Shown: one piece after another, positions 63,960 through 64,000 of the stretch | How the letters are laid out: each line of letters begins with the position of its first letter | Position numbering within the stretch: position 1 is the first letter of the stretch | Assembly (NCBI RefSeq): GCF_003254525.1 | Contig: NZ_QFYS01000005.1 | Location: forward strand, 1-64,000 | Direction: 5' to 3' | From: Phenylobacterium kunshanense | GTDB taxonomy: Bacteria; Pseudomonadota; Alphaproteobacteria; Caulobacterales; Caulobacteraceae | DNA: 64,000 nucleotides | Program-made: the position numbers and the translations under genes | Notes under the pieces: model-generated | Databases searched by the model: none | Told to the model about the DNA's origin: nothing | Seen by the model: the letters and a program-made list of their open reading frames with translations, nothing else

Positions 63960-64000
63960 ATGTCGCTGGAATTGCACCCCGAAGTCTTCGCCCTGGCCTG
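63960..64000 (+). CDS. start of an unidentified gene (partial)
   Basis: An ATG at 63960, nine bases after GAGAGG, opens a frame reading MSLELHPEVFALA and running off the window. Another ATG at 63951 is in frame but directly abuts the ribosome site. Too little is visible to name a product. Confidence 0.4.
   Translation, partial: MSLELHPEVFALA

Overview
The window is GC-rich chromosomal DNA of an alphaproteobacterium, most likely a Caulobacterales member such as Phenylobacterium or Caulobacter. That placement is inferred from the gene set: a type I secretion/RTX surface-protein locus embedded in glycan genes, a cpa/tad pilus cluster and acyl-CoA catabolic genes. No rRNA gene or complete tRNA gene is present.

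Positions 1-8500 are accessory DNA. They hold an alpha/beta hydrolase, a small thioesterase, a truncated efflux outer-membrane gene, a frameshifted SRAP-like gene, a DUF5655 protein, a TetR regulator and a tyrosine recombinase (4801-6336). Next comes a mini-island bounded by two identical 51-bp direct repeats (6510-6560 and 8116-8166). Each repeat is the 3' end of a tRNA-Arg(ACG) gene without its 5' half, so these are attachment-site copies. Between them lie a ClpP-fold SDH-family serine protease, a small overlapping upstream ORF and conspicuous repeats.

Positions 8540-39800 are a large cell-surface region. It starts with a hybrid histidine kinase with a degenerate ATP-binding domain and a GT4 glycosyltransferase. 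Then come an ABC-2 polysaccharide exporter, a GT2/small-transporter/GT-C-like operon, a sulfotransferase, and a tightly overlapping operon of proteins carrying a ~37-residue repeat, two of them glycosyltransferase-like. A type I secretion ABC gene (with an apparent one-base frameshift), its HlyD-type adaptor and a 620-aa RTX protein follow, the last two separated by a hairpin terminator. After a second GT4 paralogue, an M23 peptidase and another sulfotransferase comes a seven-gene operon for a CDP-linked 6-deoxy, probably C-methyl-branched, sugar (33632-39787). Together these genes suggest a secreted RTX surface layer made alongside a decorated polysaccharide.

Positions 39835-42598 carry a probable operator, a periplasmic protein, a cytochrome b and a Tat-lipoprotein MsrP/sulfite-oxidase-like molybdoenzyme, with a convergent OhrR-type regulator. 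Positions 42672-49436 are a Tad/cpa pilus assembly operon on the minus strand (cpaB, cpaC, cpaE, cpaF, tadB, tadC) without cpaD, pilin or prepilin peptidase.

Positions 49621-63889 are metabolic: aldo/keto reductase, family III CoA-transferase, D-2-hydroxyacid dehydrogenase, a methylcrotonyl-CoA-carboxylase-type two-subunit enzyme, a SUKH/SMI1 protein, an acyl-CoA dehydrogenase, an enoyl-CoA hydratase and glycolate oxidase glcDEF. Two copies of a 68-bp palindromic intergenic repeat sit among the carboxylase and dehydrogenase genes. The window ends just inside a new plus-strand gene.
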